This document shows positions 8,713 through 17,755 of a stretch of 64,000 bases of DNA, one piece after another. The notes under the pieces were generated by a model that ran no database searches, was not told where the DNA came from, and was given only the letters and a program-made list of their open reading frames with translations. The stretch spans positions 204,142 through 268,141 of the forward strand of contig JALNYU010000005.1 in the NCBI GenBank assembly GCA_023229645.1. Direction: 5' to 3'. The stretch's first letter is position 1. Every line of letters begins with the position of its first letter. The position numbers were made by a program, and so were the translations under genes. The DNA is from Nevskia sp. (GTDB taxonomy: Bacteria > Pseudomonadota > Gammaproteobacteria > Nevskiales > Nevskiaceae).

Positions 8713-9894
8713 CTATGGTGCGAGCTGAACCGCCGCTGCCGCCCGCCGCGCTTTCTCTCGCGCCGCTTCCAGCGTTTCCGCGAGCGCCAAGGTCACGCCC
8801 ATGCGGCGTTTGCCAGCAATGGCCGGCTTGCCGAATAGGCGCAGCTGGGTGTCGGGTTCGGCGAGTGCGGCGTTCAGCCCGGTAAATGCTGGGCCGCTGT
8901 GCTCGCCTTCGAATAGCAGCGCGCACGAGGCCGCCGGACCGCGCTGGCGGATGTTCGGCACTGGCAGGCCGAGTATCGCCCGGGCGTGCAGCGCGAACTG
9001 CGGCAGATCTTGCGAAATCAGCGTAACCAAGCCGGTGTCGTGCGGCCGCGGCGAGACTTCGCTGAACAACACGGCATCGCCTTTGACGAACAGCTCGACG
9101 CCGTAAAGCCCGTGGCCGCCGAGTTCGGCGGTGATGGTGCTGGCGATGGTCTGTGCTTGCGCCAGCGCCGCGTCGGACATCGGGTGCGGCTGCCAAGACT
9201 CGCGGTAGTCGCCGTCGATCTGCAAATGGCCGATCGGCGCGCAAAAACTGACGCCGCCAGCGTGGCGCACGGTCAGCAAGGTGATTTCGTAATCGAACGG
9301 CACGAAGCCTTCAACGATCACCCGGCCGCCGCCAGCGCGGCCGCCGGCTTGCGAATAATCCCAGGCGCGCTGGATATCGGCCTCGGTCTTCACCGTGCTC
9401 TGGCCTTTGCCGGACGAGGACATCAGCGGTTTAACGACGCAGGGAATGCCGACTGTGGCGACAGCGGCGGCGTAGTCGGCGTAGGTATCGGCGAAGCGGT
9501 ACGGCGAGGTTGGCAAGCCCAGCGTTTCCGAAGCCAAGCGGCGGATGCCTTCGCGGTCCATCGTCAGCCGCGCGGCGCGCGCGGTGGGGATCACGGTGTA
9601 ACCTTCGGCTTCGAGTTCGAGCAGGGTTGGCGTATGAATCGCCTCGATCTCGGGCACGATCAACTGCGGCTTTTCCAGTTCAATGATGCGCCGCAGCGCG
9701 CTGGCATCGAGCATGTTGATGACATGGCTGCGATGCGCCACTTGCATGGCCGGCGCGTTGGCGTAGCGGTCGACGGCGATCGTTTCGACGCCAAGGCGCT
9801 GCAGTTCAATAACAACTTCTTTTCCGAGCTCGCCGCTGCCGAGGAGCAGCACGCGAGTGGCCGAGGGTGACAACGGTGTACCAAGCTGTGTCAT
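8713..9894 (-). CDS. purT: Formate-dependent phosphoribosylglycinamide formyltransferase (GAR transformylase 2)
   Basis: PurT is an ATP-grasp enzyme that makes formyl-GAR from GAR, formate and ATP in purine synthesis, an alternative to the folate-dependent PurN. The 393-residue product has the full family length with characteristic stretches LLLGSGELGKEVVIELQRLG, AVDRYANAPAMQVAHRSHV, VPEIEAI, the ATP-grasp VVKPLMSSSGKGQS loop, and EVSPRPHDTG near residues 265-275. The ATG start is preceded by no other plausible candidate. It reads leftward, divergent from pyruvate kinase, with 81 bases between the starts. Confidence 0.96.
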   Translation of the reverse strand: MTQLGTPLSPSATRVLLLGSGELGKEVVIELQRLGVETIAVDRYANAPAMQVAHRSHVINMLDASALRRIIELEKPQLIVPEIEAIHTPTLLELEAEGYTVIPTARAARLTMDREGIRRLASETLGLPTSPYRFADTYADYAAAVATVGIPCVVKPLMSSSGKGQSTVKTEADIQRAWDYSQAGGRAGGGRVIVEGFVPFDYEITLLTVRHAGGVSFCAPIGHLQIDGDYRESWQPHPMSDAALAQAQTIASTITAELGGHGLYGVELFVKGDAVLFSEVSPRPHDTGLVTLISQDLPQFALHARAILGLPVPNIRQRGPAASCALLFEGEHSGPAFTGLNAALAEPDTQLRLFGKPAIAGKRRMGVTLALAETLEAAREKARRAAAAVQLAP

Positions 9895-9975
9895 TGGAAG
9901 AAAAGGCGCAAGCGGAGGAGAATATTGTCACAGGTGTTTGTTAGCCTTGCCATGTACCTGACCAATAACTCAAAA

Positions 9976-11403
9976 ATGACACGTCACACGAAGATCCTCG
10001 CGACACTCGGCCCGTCCACGGACGACCCTGCGGTATTGAAACGATTACTGATCGCCGGCGTTGATGTGGTTCGTTTGAATTACTCGCACGGGAAAGCTTC
10101 CGACCACGCCAACCGCGCCGCCGCCGTGCGTGCCGCTGCCAACGAACTGGGCTTGGATATTGGCGTGTTGGCGGACTTGCAAGGGCCGAAAATTCGCATT
10201 GAAAGCTTTGCCGCCGGCCCGGTGGAATTGATCGAAGGTGCCGCGTTTGCGCTCGATACTGCGATGGGCGCGGACGCCGGCGATGTCACCGCGGTTGGCT
10301 GCGCGTATCCCGATTTGCCGCGCGATACCCGCGCCGGCGACATCCTGCTGCTGAACGATGGCGCAATCACGCTGCGCGTTGAAAGCGTGCAAGGCACGCG
10401 CATCGATACCACGGTGCTGCTCGGCGGCACGCTGTCGAACCGCAAAGGCATCAATAAGCAGGGCGGTGGTCTCTCGGCCGCAGCCTTGACCGACAAAGAC
10501 CGCGAGGATTTGATCCACGCGATCAGCATCAAAGCCGATTTCATCGCAATTTCATTCCCGCGTTCGGCGGCCGACATGAACGAGGCGCGCGCGCTGATGA
10601 CCGCCGCGGGCGGCTCGGCGGCGTTGGTGGCGAAAATCGAGCGCGCCGAAGCGCTCGGCAATCTCGATGAAATCGTCGCCGCCAGCGATGTCGTGATGGT
10701 CGCCCGTGGCGATCTCGGCGTCGAAATCGGCGACGCCGAACTGCCGGGCTGGCAGAAGAAGATCATCGCTGCCGCGCGCGAGGCTAATCGGCTCGTGATC
10801 ACGGCGACGCAAATGATGGAGTCGATGATCCTCAGCCCGATTCCAACCCGCGCCGAAGTGCTTGATGTCGCCAACGCGGTGATGGACGGAACTGATGCCG
10901 TGATGCTCTCAGCAGAAACCGCAACCGGCCGCTGGCCGGTGAAGACCATCGAAGCGATGGCGCGGGTCTGCGTCGGCGCCGAACGGGCGATGCCGCGTCG
11001 CGAGCGCTCACGGCGCACGCTGGGCCGCCATTTCGAGCGCACCGATGAAGCGGTGGCGATGGCGACCACCTGGACCGCCAGCCACATGAACGCGAAAGCG
11101 ATCATCGCGCTAACCGAATCCGGTGCGACGGCGATGATGGTCTCGCGTACCGATAGCCAGATCGCGGTTTACGCGCTAACCCGCCACGAGGGCACGCGGC
11201 GCAAGATGTCGATGTGCCGCGGCGTGTTTCCGATCGCGTTCGAACCGAGCGCGCCGGACCCGATGACCGCTGAGCAGGAGGCGATCGACAGCCTGAAATA
11301 CCGCAAAGTGATCCAAGCCGGCGACCGCGTACTGCTCACGCGTGGCGATTTTACCGGTGCGCTCGGCGGCACCAATACGATGAAAATCGTCACGGTGCGC
11401 TGA
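9976..11403 (+). CDS. pyk: Pyruvate kinase
   Basis: Converts phosphoenolpyruvate and ADP to pyruvate and ATP, the last step of glycolysis. The 475-residue protein has the standard domains: TIM-barrel A domain with TKILATLGPST and VVRLNYSHG, the B domain about residues 70-165, catalytic KIERAEALGNLDEI and MVARGDLGVEIG, then the C-terminal allosteric domain ending in a GTNTMKI loop. The ATG at 9976 is chosen because the family starts directly before the TKILATLGPS motif; the upstream open frame adds 17 unrelated residues. Length is normal for the gammaproteobacterial PykA type. Confidence 0.96.
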   Translation: MTRHTKILATLGPSTDDPAVLKRLLIAGVDVVRLNYSHGKASDHANRAAAVRAAANELGLDIGVLADLQGPKIRIESFAAGPVELIEGAAFALDTAMGADAGDVTAVGCAYPDLPRDTRAGDILLLNDGAITLRVESVQGTRIDTTVLLGGTLSNRKGINKQGGGLSAAALTDKDREDLIHAISIKADFIAISFPRSAADMNEARALMTAAGGSAALVAKIERAEALGNLDEIVAASDVVMVARGDLGVEIGDAELPGWQKKIIAAAREANRLVITATQMMESMILSPIPTRAEVLDVANAVMDGTDAVMLSAETATGRWPVKTIEAMARVCVGAERAMPRRERSRRTLGRHFERTDEAVAMATTWTASHMNAKAIIALTESGATAMMVSRTDSQIAVYALTRHEGTRRKMSMCRGVFPIAFEPSAPDPMTAEQEAIDSLKYRKVIQAGDRVLLTRGDFTGALGGTNTMKIVTVR

Positions 11404-11474
11404 AGCCGCAACGCGGCGGCCGGTACAACGGCGTAGGCTTAATGCCCCCATTGCCGGCTTTTCGGAGAGGCGTG

Positions 11475-12173
11475 ATGTCGAATTCGTTCACCGTCATCGG
11501 CCATCGCGGCGCGCGTGGTCACGCGCCGGAAAACACTTTACTGGCGCTCGATACCGGCATCCGGCTCGGCGCGGATTGGCTGGAATTCGATGTCCAGCTG
11601 CACGAATCTGGTGCCTTACTGCTGTTTCACGATCTGACGCTGGAGCGGACGACCAACGGCCGCGGCTTACTCGCCACCCAGCCGTTCGAAGCGCTGCGCC
11701 AGCTCGACGCCGGCCAGGGCCAGCAGATTCCAACGTTGGAAGAAGCGCTGGAACTGATCGAGCAGCGCGCTGGCGTCAACATCGAACTCAAAACCGCCGA
11801 CGGCACCGCCGAAGCGGTTGCCGGCGTTGTTCGCAACTACGTCGCCGCTGGTTGGCCGGTGGAAAAGTTCCTGGTGTCGTCGTTTCATCTGCCGGAACTC
11901 TGGGAGTTCAAGCAGCTGGCGCCAGAAATTCCGGTCGGTGCGCTGGTCGGCGGCGTGCCGCTGGACTGGGCCGCCTGTGCGATCGAGCTTGGCGCGGCGA
12001 GCTTGAATTTATCGTCCGAGTTCGTCGATCCGCGCTTGATCACCGATGCTCATGCGCACGGCATCAAGGTATACGTTTACACCGTGAACGACCCAGCAGA
12101 AATGCGCATGCTGCAGGCGCTGGGCGTTGACGGCGTGTTTAGCGACTACCCCGAACGCGCTTTAGCGCTGTAG
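11475..12173 (+). CDS. Glycerophosphodiester phosphodiesterase (cytosolic, UgpQ-like)
   Basis: Hydrolyses glycerophosphodiesters from lipid turnover to glycerol-3-phosphate and an alcohol. The 232-residue single-domain protein shows the GDPD signature: IGHRGARGHAPENTL (catalytic His and Arg), WLEFDVQLH, LFHDLTLERTTNG and the terminal GVDGVFSDYPE. There is no signal peptide, so it is cytosolic like E. coli UgpQ. The ATG at 11475 follows a good GGAGAGG ribosome-binding site; an earlier in-frame ATG at 11442 would add 11 residues. It may feed glycerol-3-phosphate into the pathway that glpK (28.7 kb) also serves. Confidence 0.94.
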   Translation: MSNSFTVIGHRGARGHAPENTLLALDTGIRLGADWLEFDVQLHESGALLLFHDLTLERTTNGRGLLATQPFEALRQLDAGQGQQIPTLEEALELIEQRAGVNIELKTADGTAEAVAGVVRNYVAAGWPVEKFLVSSFHLPELWEFKQLAPEIPVGALVGGVPLDWAACAIELGAASLNLSSEFVDPRLITDAHAHGIKVYVYTVNDPAEMRMLQALGVDGVFSDYPERALAL

Positions 12174-12194
12174 GTACGGCGCGGCGGCTACCGA

Positions 12195-15100
12195 TTACGC
12201 GCGGCTGCGCAGCGACATCAGCCGAGCGCTGGCGCCGTGGACGATGCGATACAGCAGCGGCAGCACGAATAAAGTCAGCAGCGTCGAGCTGACAATGCCG
12301 CCGATGACGACGGTCGCCAACGGCCGCTGCACTTCGGCGCCGAGGCCGGTGTTCAGCGCCATCGGCAAGAAGCCGAGGCTGGCAACTAACGCCGTCATCA
12401 GCACCGGCCGCAGTCGCAGCGCCGCACCTTCCACCAGCGCGGTTTCCAGCGGGGTGCCAGACCGGCGTAGCGCATGGATGAACGTCAGCATCACCAAGCC
12501 GTTCAAGATTGCGACGCCGGATAGCGCGATGAAGCCAACGCCGGCTGTGACCGAAAACGGCAGCCCGCGCAGCCACAGCGCGAGCACGCCGCCGGTCAGT
12601 GCCAGCGGCACGCCGCTGAAGATCAGCAGCGCGTCGCGCACCGAGCCAAAGGCCAGCCAGAGCAGCGCGAAAATCGCGCACAACGTCAGCGGCACTAAAA
12701 TCATTAACCGGGCATTGGCCGACAGCAGCAATTTGTAAGTGCCGCCGTAGTCCAGCCAGACCCCGGCGGGCAGCCGCAGCTGCGCGGTCAGCGTGCGCTG
12801 CACATCGGCGACGAAGCCGGCCAGATCGCGCTGACTGACGTTGGCGGTGACGACGACACGGCGCTTGCCGTTGTCGCGGCTGATCTGGTTCGGCCCTTGG
12901 CTGAGCGCCAGCGTCGCGACTTCGCTGAGTGGCACGTAACCGCCGTCCGGCAAACCAATCGGTAGACGTTGCAGCGCGTTGAGGTCCTCGCGCTGGGTAT
13001 CGGCGAGGCGGACGACGATGTCGTAGCGGCGGTCGCCTTCAAAAATCTGCCCAGCGTCTTGGCCGGCGAGCGCGGCGGCGACGGTCGCTTGGATGTCGGC
13101 CACGTTCAAGCCGTAGCGGTACAGCGCCGCGCGCCGTGGTTCGATCGTCAAAAACGGCAGGCCGTCGGTTTGTTCGAGCTTGATGTCGGCGGCGCCGCGA
13201 ACGCTGCCGAGCAGCGCCACGACATCAGCACCGACGCGCTGCAATTGCGCCAGATCTTCGCCGTAGATTTTCACCGCCAGCGCCGAGCGCACGCCGGATA
13301 ACAGCTCGTTGATTCGCAGCGCCACCGGCTGAGAAAATTCCGTAATGCTGCCCGGCACTTCTGCCGCCGCGGCCTGCAGCTCGCGCACCAATTGCGTTTT
13401 CAACTTGCGCGGATCGGGCCATTGCGCGCGCGGTTTGAACACGACGTGCGTTTCGCCTTCGCCGGGTGCGGTCGGGTCGATCGCGACATCGCTGGTGCCG
13501 TTGCTGGCGAACACGCGGAGCACCTCCGGCCGCGCTGCTAGCGCCCGGTCGAGCTGCTTTTCCAACGCCAGACCCTGCGTCAGGCTGGTGCCGGGGATGC
13601 GGCGAACTTCGATCAAGACATCGCCTTCGTCCAAACTCGGCACGAACTCGGCGCCGAGCTGCGTCGCCAGCGCCGCCGCGCCGAATACCAACGCCGTTGC
13701 CGGTAGCAACACCAGCACGGGCCGGCGCAGTGCCTGCCGCAGCGCCCAGGTGTAAACGCGCAGCAAGCCGGCCAGCGCGCCGTCGCCGTGCGTGGTTTTC
13801 GGCGCGCGCAACAGCACCGCCACCGCGGCCGGCACGAAGCTCAGCGAAAACACCAGCGCCGCCGCCAGCGCCAGCATCACGGTCAGCGCCATCGGTCGGA
13901 ACAGCTTGGCTTCGGCACCTTGGAACGCGAAGATCGGGATATAAACCAGTGTGATCACCAACACGCCGAACAGGCTTGGCCGAATTACTTCCAGCGTTGC
14001 CTCGTAGGCCAGGCGCAGGCGTGCTTCGAGCGTGAGCAGGTCGTTGGTTTGCGCGGCGCTGAGCCGGCGCGCGCAGTTTTCGACAATGATCACGGCGCCG
14101 TCGACGATCAAGCCGAAATCGAGCGCGCCGAGCGACATCAGATTCGCACTAACGCCGAGCTGCACCATGCCGGTGATCGTCATCAGCATCGCCAAGGGAA
14201 TCACCGCGGCGGTGATCAACGCCGCGCGCAGATTGCCGAGCATGACGAACAGTACGACGATGACCAGCAGCGCGCCTTCCAGCAGGTTGTTGCGCACGGT
14301 GCGGATGGTGCGGTCGACCAAGGTGCTACGGTTATAAAGCGGCGTTACGTGCAGCCCTTTCGGCAGATTGCGTTGGATCTCGGCCAGCGCCGCCGCCGCC
14401 GCGCTGGCGACGGTTCGGCTGTTTTCGCCCAGACGCATGATCACGGTGCCGATCACCGCTTCTTCGCCATCGACCAGCGCCGCGCCGGTACGCAGCGGCC
14501 GGCCGGTGCCGACTTCAGCGACATCACCAACCCGCACCGGCACCCCGTTGCGTTGCGTGATGACAACCCCGGCGATGTCGTCAGCATCGCGTAATTGGCC
14601 CGGCACGCGGATCAGCACCTGCTCGCCGCCGCGCTCGATATAGCCGGCACCGACATTGCCGTTGTTGCGCTCAATCGCCTCCGCCAGCGCCGCGAAACTG
14701 AGCCCGTACGCGAGCAGCTTGCCGGGCGATGGCGCGACCTGAAACTCGCGCGCGTAGCCGCCGCTGGTGTTCACTTCCGAAACCCCGGGAACCTGCAGCA
14801 GCTGCGGCCGAACTTGCCAATCTTGCACGCCCCGCAGCGCCGGCAGGTCGTACGGCGCGCCGCTGATTTGCCGGGCACCGGCGTCGGCGCTGACGGCGTA
14901 AATGAAGATCTCGCCAAGCCCGGTGGCAACCGGGCCGAGCCGTGGTTCGATGCCCGGCGGCAGCTCGCGCTTAATGCTTTGCAGCCGCTCGCTGATCAGA
15001 TTGCGGGCGAAGTAAATATCGGTGCCGTCGTGAAATACCGCGGTGACTTGCGACAGCGCGTAGCGTGACTGCGAACGCGTGGAGTCGAGACCGGGCAGGC

Positions 15101-15323
15101 CGGCGAGCGCGGTTTCGATTGGATACGTCACACGCTGCTCGACTTCCGGTGGCGTCGCGCCCGGCACTGGTGTGGTGATCTGAACCTGGACGTTGGTCAG
15201 GTCTGGCACGGCGTCGATATTCAGTTGAGTGAAGTTCCAGACCCCCACCGCGGCCGCCGCCAGTACCAGCGCCAGCACCAGCCCGCGACGCTGCACTGCA
15301 AAGCGCAGCAGCGCTTCGATCAT
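12195..15323 (-). CDS. Heavy-metal efflux RND transporter, CzcA/CusA family
   Basis: Inner-membrane proton-driven pump of 1042 residues, the normal length for the heavy-metal (HME) RND group. It begins MIEALLRFAVQRRGLVLALV, has the GLPGLDSTRSQSRYALSQVT porter-domain segment, and the transmembrane proton-relay motif DFGLIVDGAVIIVEN (about residues 401-415) that marks HME-RND pumps. It is the last gene of a leftward three-gene operon and overlaps the adaptor gene by four bases. Metal specificity (Co/Zn/Cd versus Cu/Ag) is not decided: I see no Met-rich cluster of the CusA type, slightly favouring a CzcA-like role. Confidence 0.94.
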   Translation of the reverse strand: MIEALLRFAVQRRGLVLALVLAAAAVGVWNFTQLNIDAVPDLTNVQVQITTPVPGATPPEVEQRVTYPIETALAGLPGLDSTRSQSRYALSQVTAVFHDGTDIYFARNLISERLQSIKRELPPGIEPRLGPVATGLGEIFIYAVSADAGARQISGAPYDLPALRGVQDWQVRPQLLQVPGVSEVNTSGGYAREFQVAPSPGKLLAYGLSFAALAEAIERNNGNVGAGYIERGGEQVLIRVPGQLRDADDIAGVVITQRNGVPVRVGDVAEVGTGRPLRTGAALVDGEEAVIGTVIMRLGENSRTVASAAAAALAEIQRNLPKGLHVTPLYNRSTLVDRTIRTVRNNLLEGALLVIVVLFVMLGNLRAALITAAVIPLAMLMTITGMVQLGVSANLMSLGALDFGLIVDGAVIIVENCARRLSAAQTNDLLTLEARLRLAYEATLEVIRPSLFGVLVITLVYIPIFAFQGAEAKLFRPMALTVMLALAAALVFSLSFVPAAVAVLLRAPKTTHGDGALAGLLRVYTWALRQALRRPVLVLLPATALVFGAAALATQLGAEFVPSLDEGDVLIEVRRIPGTSLTQGLALEKQLDRALAARPEVLRVFASNGTSDVAIDPTAPGEGETHVVFKPRAQWPDPRKLKTQLVRELQAAAAEVPGSITEFSQPVALRINELLSGVRSALAVKIYGEDLAQLQRVGADVVALLGSVRGAADIKLEQTDGLPFLTIEPRRAALYRYGLNVADIQATVAAALAGQDAGQIFEGDRRYDIVVRLADTQREDLNALQRLPIGLPDGGYVPLSEVATLALSQGPNQISRDNGKRRVVVTANVSQRDLAGFVADVQRTLTAQLRLPAGVWLDYGGTYKLLLSANARLMILVPLTLCAIFALLWLAFGSVRDALLIFSGVPLALTGGVLALWLRGLPFSVTAGVGFIALSGVAILNGLVMLTFIHALRRSGTPLETALVEGAALRLRPVLMTALVASLGFLPMALNTGLGAEVQRPLATVVIGGIVSSTLLTLFVLPLLYRIVHGASARLMSLRSRA

Positions 15324-16342
15324 CGCTGCGGCTCCGGTGCGTCTTTCTCGTCCGGGCTTTCCGCCGCCGGCTGCGGCGCCTGATCGCTGGCTTCGTCTTC
15401 TTCGAGCAGGGATTTGCCGAGCTCGGCTTTGATGACAAAGCTATTCGCGGCAACGTAAGTTTCGCCGACGTTCAGGCCGTCCAGCACTTCGACATAGGCG
15501 CCGTCGCGGCGGCCGATTTTGATCGTGCGCGGCTGGAAGCCGCCCGCCATCGGCACGAAGACGACGGTGCGGCCATCGAGGTTTTGCAGTGCGCCGCCGA
15601 CGACTGCCAGCGGCACCTCAGTTTTCGATAGCTCGACCGCGCCGTTGACGAACAAGCCCGGCGCCCAGCGGCCTTCGCTATTTGCCAACGGCAGCCGTGC
15701 GGTTAGCGCGGGCGCCGGGTCGCTATTCGGGCCGAACGCGCCGATCAAGCTGATTCGACCGCTGCCGCGCAAACCGCCAGCAACACTTTCGATTTGCACG
15801 GTTTGGCCGACGTGTACGCGCGCGGCGTCGCTCGGGAACAGATTCAATTCGACCCAGACCATCGACGGATCGGTGATGCTGAATAGCACATCGCTACCGG
15901 TTTGCTCGCCTGGATCGGCAGCGCGGGCGGTAATCACGCCGTTGATCGGTGCCGTTACGGCATAGGTTTGCAGGCTGTCGTTGCTTTCGACCAGGGCCAG
16001 CGTTTCGCCTTGCCGCACGCGGTCGCCAACGGCCTTGGTCACGCTGCGAATCGTGCCCGGAAAGCGGGCGATAACTTCGCGCTGATGTTCGGCGTTGGCT
16101 TTCACCACGCCATACAACGGCAGCGTTTCGTGGATCGTCGCCGGCCCAGCGCTGTTGACGACGATGCCGGCGTCGCGCGCTGCTTTTTCCGAGATCCGCG
16201 CCATCCCAGCGCCCAGCGGTGCGGCCTCGGCATTCGGCACCGGCGCATCGACGGGTGGCGGTGCGCTGCGGTTACAGGCGGCGAGTAACAGGCACGTTGC
16301 GATGCAGACGCGGCGCAAGCGGAAGGCAACGGCTGCGGTCAT
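15320..16342 (-). CDS. RND efflux periplasmic adaptor (CzcB-like lipoprotein)
   Basis: Membrane-fusion protein of 340 residues linking the RND pump to the outer-membrane channel. The N-terminus is a lipoprotein signal (LLLAACN, Cys about residue 23). The lipoyl-like and beta-barrel domains are visible as YGVVKANAEHQREVIARFPG, VGDRVRQGETLALVES, and APINGVITARAADPGEQ. The C-terminus is an acidic, charged tail (residues about 310-340) without an obvious metal-binding His cluster. It overlaps both neighbours by four bases, so the three proteins are made together. Confidence 0.92.
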   Translation of the reverse strand: MTAAVAFRLRRVCIATCLLLAACNRSAPPPVDAPVPNAEAAPLGAGMARISEKAARDAGIVVNSAGPATIHETLPLYGVVKANAEHQREVIARFPGTIRSVTKAVGDRVRQGETLALVESNDSLQTYAVTAPINGVITARAADPGEQTGSDVLFSITDPSMVWVELNLFPSDAARVHVGQTVQIESVAGGLRGSGRISLIGAFGPNSDPAPALTARLPLANSEGRWAPGLFVNGAVELSKTEVPLAVVGGALQNLDGRTVVFVPMAGGFQPRTIKIGRRDGAYVEVLDGLNVGETYVAANSFVIKAELGKSLLEEDEASDQAPQPAAESPDEKDAPEPQR

Positions 16343-17652
16343 CGCGAGGCCTCGGGTTCAGCGCGGGCGGCCAGCGGCTCGCCGGTCAGACGTTCGATTT
16401 CGGCGAGCAGCCGGGCGGCATCGGCTGCAGCGTCGATACGTTTTTGCTGGATGCTGAGCAGTTCGCGCTGGGCATCAACCCATTCCAGATACGAGTAGCG
16501 GCCGCGTTGATAGGCGTACTCGGTTTGCTTCAGCGCTTCTTCCGCCTGCGGCAGGATTTCGCGGCTTAAGTCGGTACTTTCGGCGCGCGCTTGCAGCAAT
16601 TCTTGATAGAGCCCGAATAGCGCGGTGCGGACGCGCAACGCAGCGGCAGATTGCTCGACTTCAACTTGCTCCCGCCGCGCCTGAGCTTCGGCGATCGCGC
16701 CCTGGTTGCGGTCTCGGAACGGCAGCGGAATGCTGGCTGAAAATACCAACGCGGCATCGTTTCCGGCTTGCAAGCGGCGCACGCCAGCGCCGAGTTGCAC
16801 ATCGGGCGCACGCTTGGCGATTGCCAGCTGCAGTTCGGCATCGCGGACGCGGGCGGCGCTGACAAAGCGGACGAGATCCGGATTGCGGCTGAGGCGCTCG
16901 GCGAGATCGGCGAACGGTGCCAGCGCTGGCTGTGCGTAGAGGTCCGCGGTAACGCGCGTGAAGCGCGGTTCTTCATCGCCCCAGAGTGCAGCGAGCTGGC
17001 TGCGATCGGCACGCAGCCGGCGTTCGGCCTGGGCTTCGTCGAGCGCGGCGCGGGCAAAGGTGATGCGCGCCCGGCTGCCTTCGGCCAGCGGCGCGCGCGC
17101 GGCTTTTACCCGTGCCTCGACGGCAGTCAACGTGTCCTGCGCCAGCTGCCGCGCGCGCTGGGCGAGGGTTTGCCGTTCTTGATCGGCGGCAGTTTCGATA
17201 TAGCGGCGAACGACATCAGCAAGTACATCGAGCTGGCGTGTTGCCCGCTCGGCTTCAATCGCGCTGCGCTCGGCACCGGCAAGGGCGAGACGGCGTCGGC
17301 GCTTGTCGCCAAGCTCAATCAGTTGGCTTAAAGACAGCGTGAATTCGGTCGCGGTGAATCCGCGCACGGCGCCGGTGCCGGCGAAGTTTTCAGCAGTAAA
17401 CGCCAGTTCCGGATTCGGCCGCACCGCGGCTTGCGCGGCGCGGCCGTCTTGCGCTTTGAGTTCGTAGACGAAGCTGCGCAGCTCCGGGTTGCGTGCCAGT
17501 GTGGCGGCGAGCGCGTCGTGCAAACTCAGCTCAGAGTCAGCCGCTGCAGGCTCCGGTGGCGCCGCAGCCGCCTCGGGCGCGGCCAATACAGCGGCTGCGA
17601 TTAGCAGCAAACTTGCGCCGCCAACGCGAGCCGCCGCCCGAAACAATGACAT
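16339..17652 (-). CDS. TolC-family outer-membrane channel of the metal efflux system (CzcC-like)
   Basis: Outer-membrane efflux protein of 437 residues. A signal peptide is seen (hydrophobic segment residues 12-27 followed by an Ala/Pro-rich stretch), then two OEP repeats of long alpha-helical barrel segments. I chose the ATG at 17652 because it precedes the signal peptide and follows a purine-rich GGGAGCGTTCC ribosome-binding region; the frame is open for another 62 codons upstream but that sequence is not protein-like. It is the first gene of the three-gene operon. No metal-sensor regulator gene is adjacent. Confidence 0.92.
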   Translation of the reverse strand: MSLFRAAARVGGASLLLIAAAVLAAPEAAAAPPEPAAADSELSLHDALAATLARNPELRSFVYELKAQDGRAAQAAVRPNPELAFTAENFAGTGAVRGFTATEFTLSLSQLIELGDKRRRRLALAGAERSAIEAERATRQLDVLADVVRRYIETAADQERQTLAQRARQLAQDTLTAVEARVKAARAPLAEGSRARITFARAALDEAQAERRLRADRSQLAALWGDEEPRFTRVTADLYAQPALAPFADLAERLSRNPDLVRFVSAARVRDAELQLAIAKRAPDVQLGAGVRRLQAGNDAALVFSASIPLPFRDRNQGAIAEAQARREQVEVEQSAAALRVRTALFGLYQELLQARAESTDLSREILPQAEEALKQTEYAYQRGRYSYLEWVDAQRELLSIQQKRIDAAADAARLLAEIERLTGEPLAARAEPEASR

Positions 17653-17755
17653 GGAACGCTCCCGTGGATGATGCGCTGCCACATTCCCGAGTGCGGATCG
17701 CGACGCCGGCTGCGGCTGCAACGCAGCGCCGATTGTATATGCCGCGGGCTGCGTT

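Noticed and set aside
13788..14594. Long plus-strand open frame of about 268 residues opposite the RND pump gene
   Set aside because: Sequence is dominated by Gln, Arg and His with no family features; it is the complement of a high-GC coding region and no ribosome site is seen.
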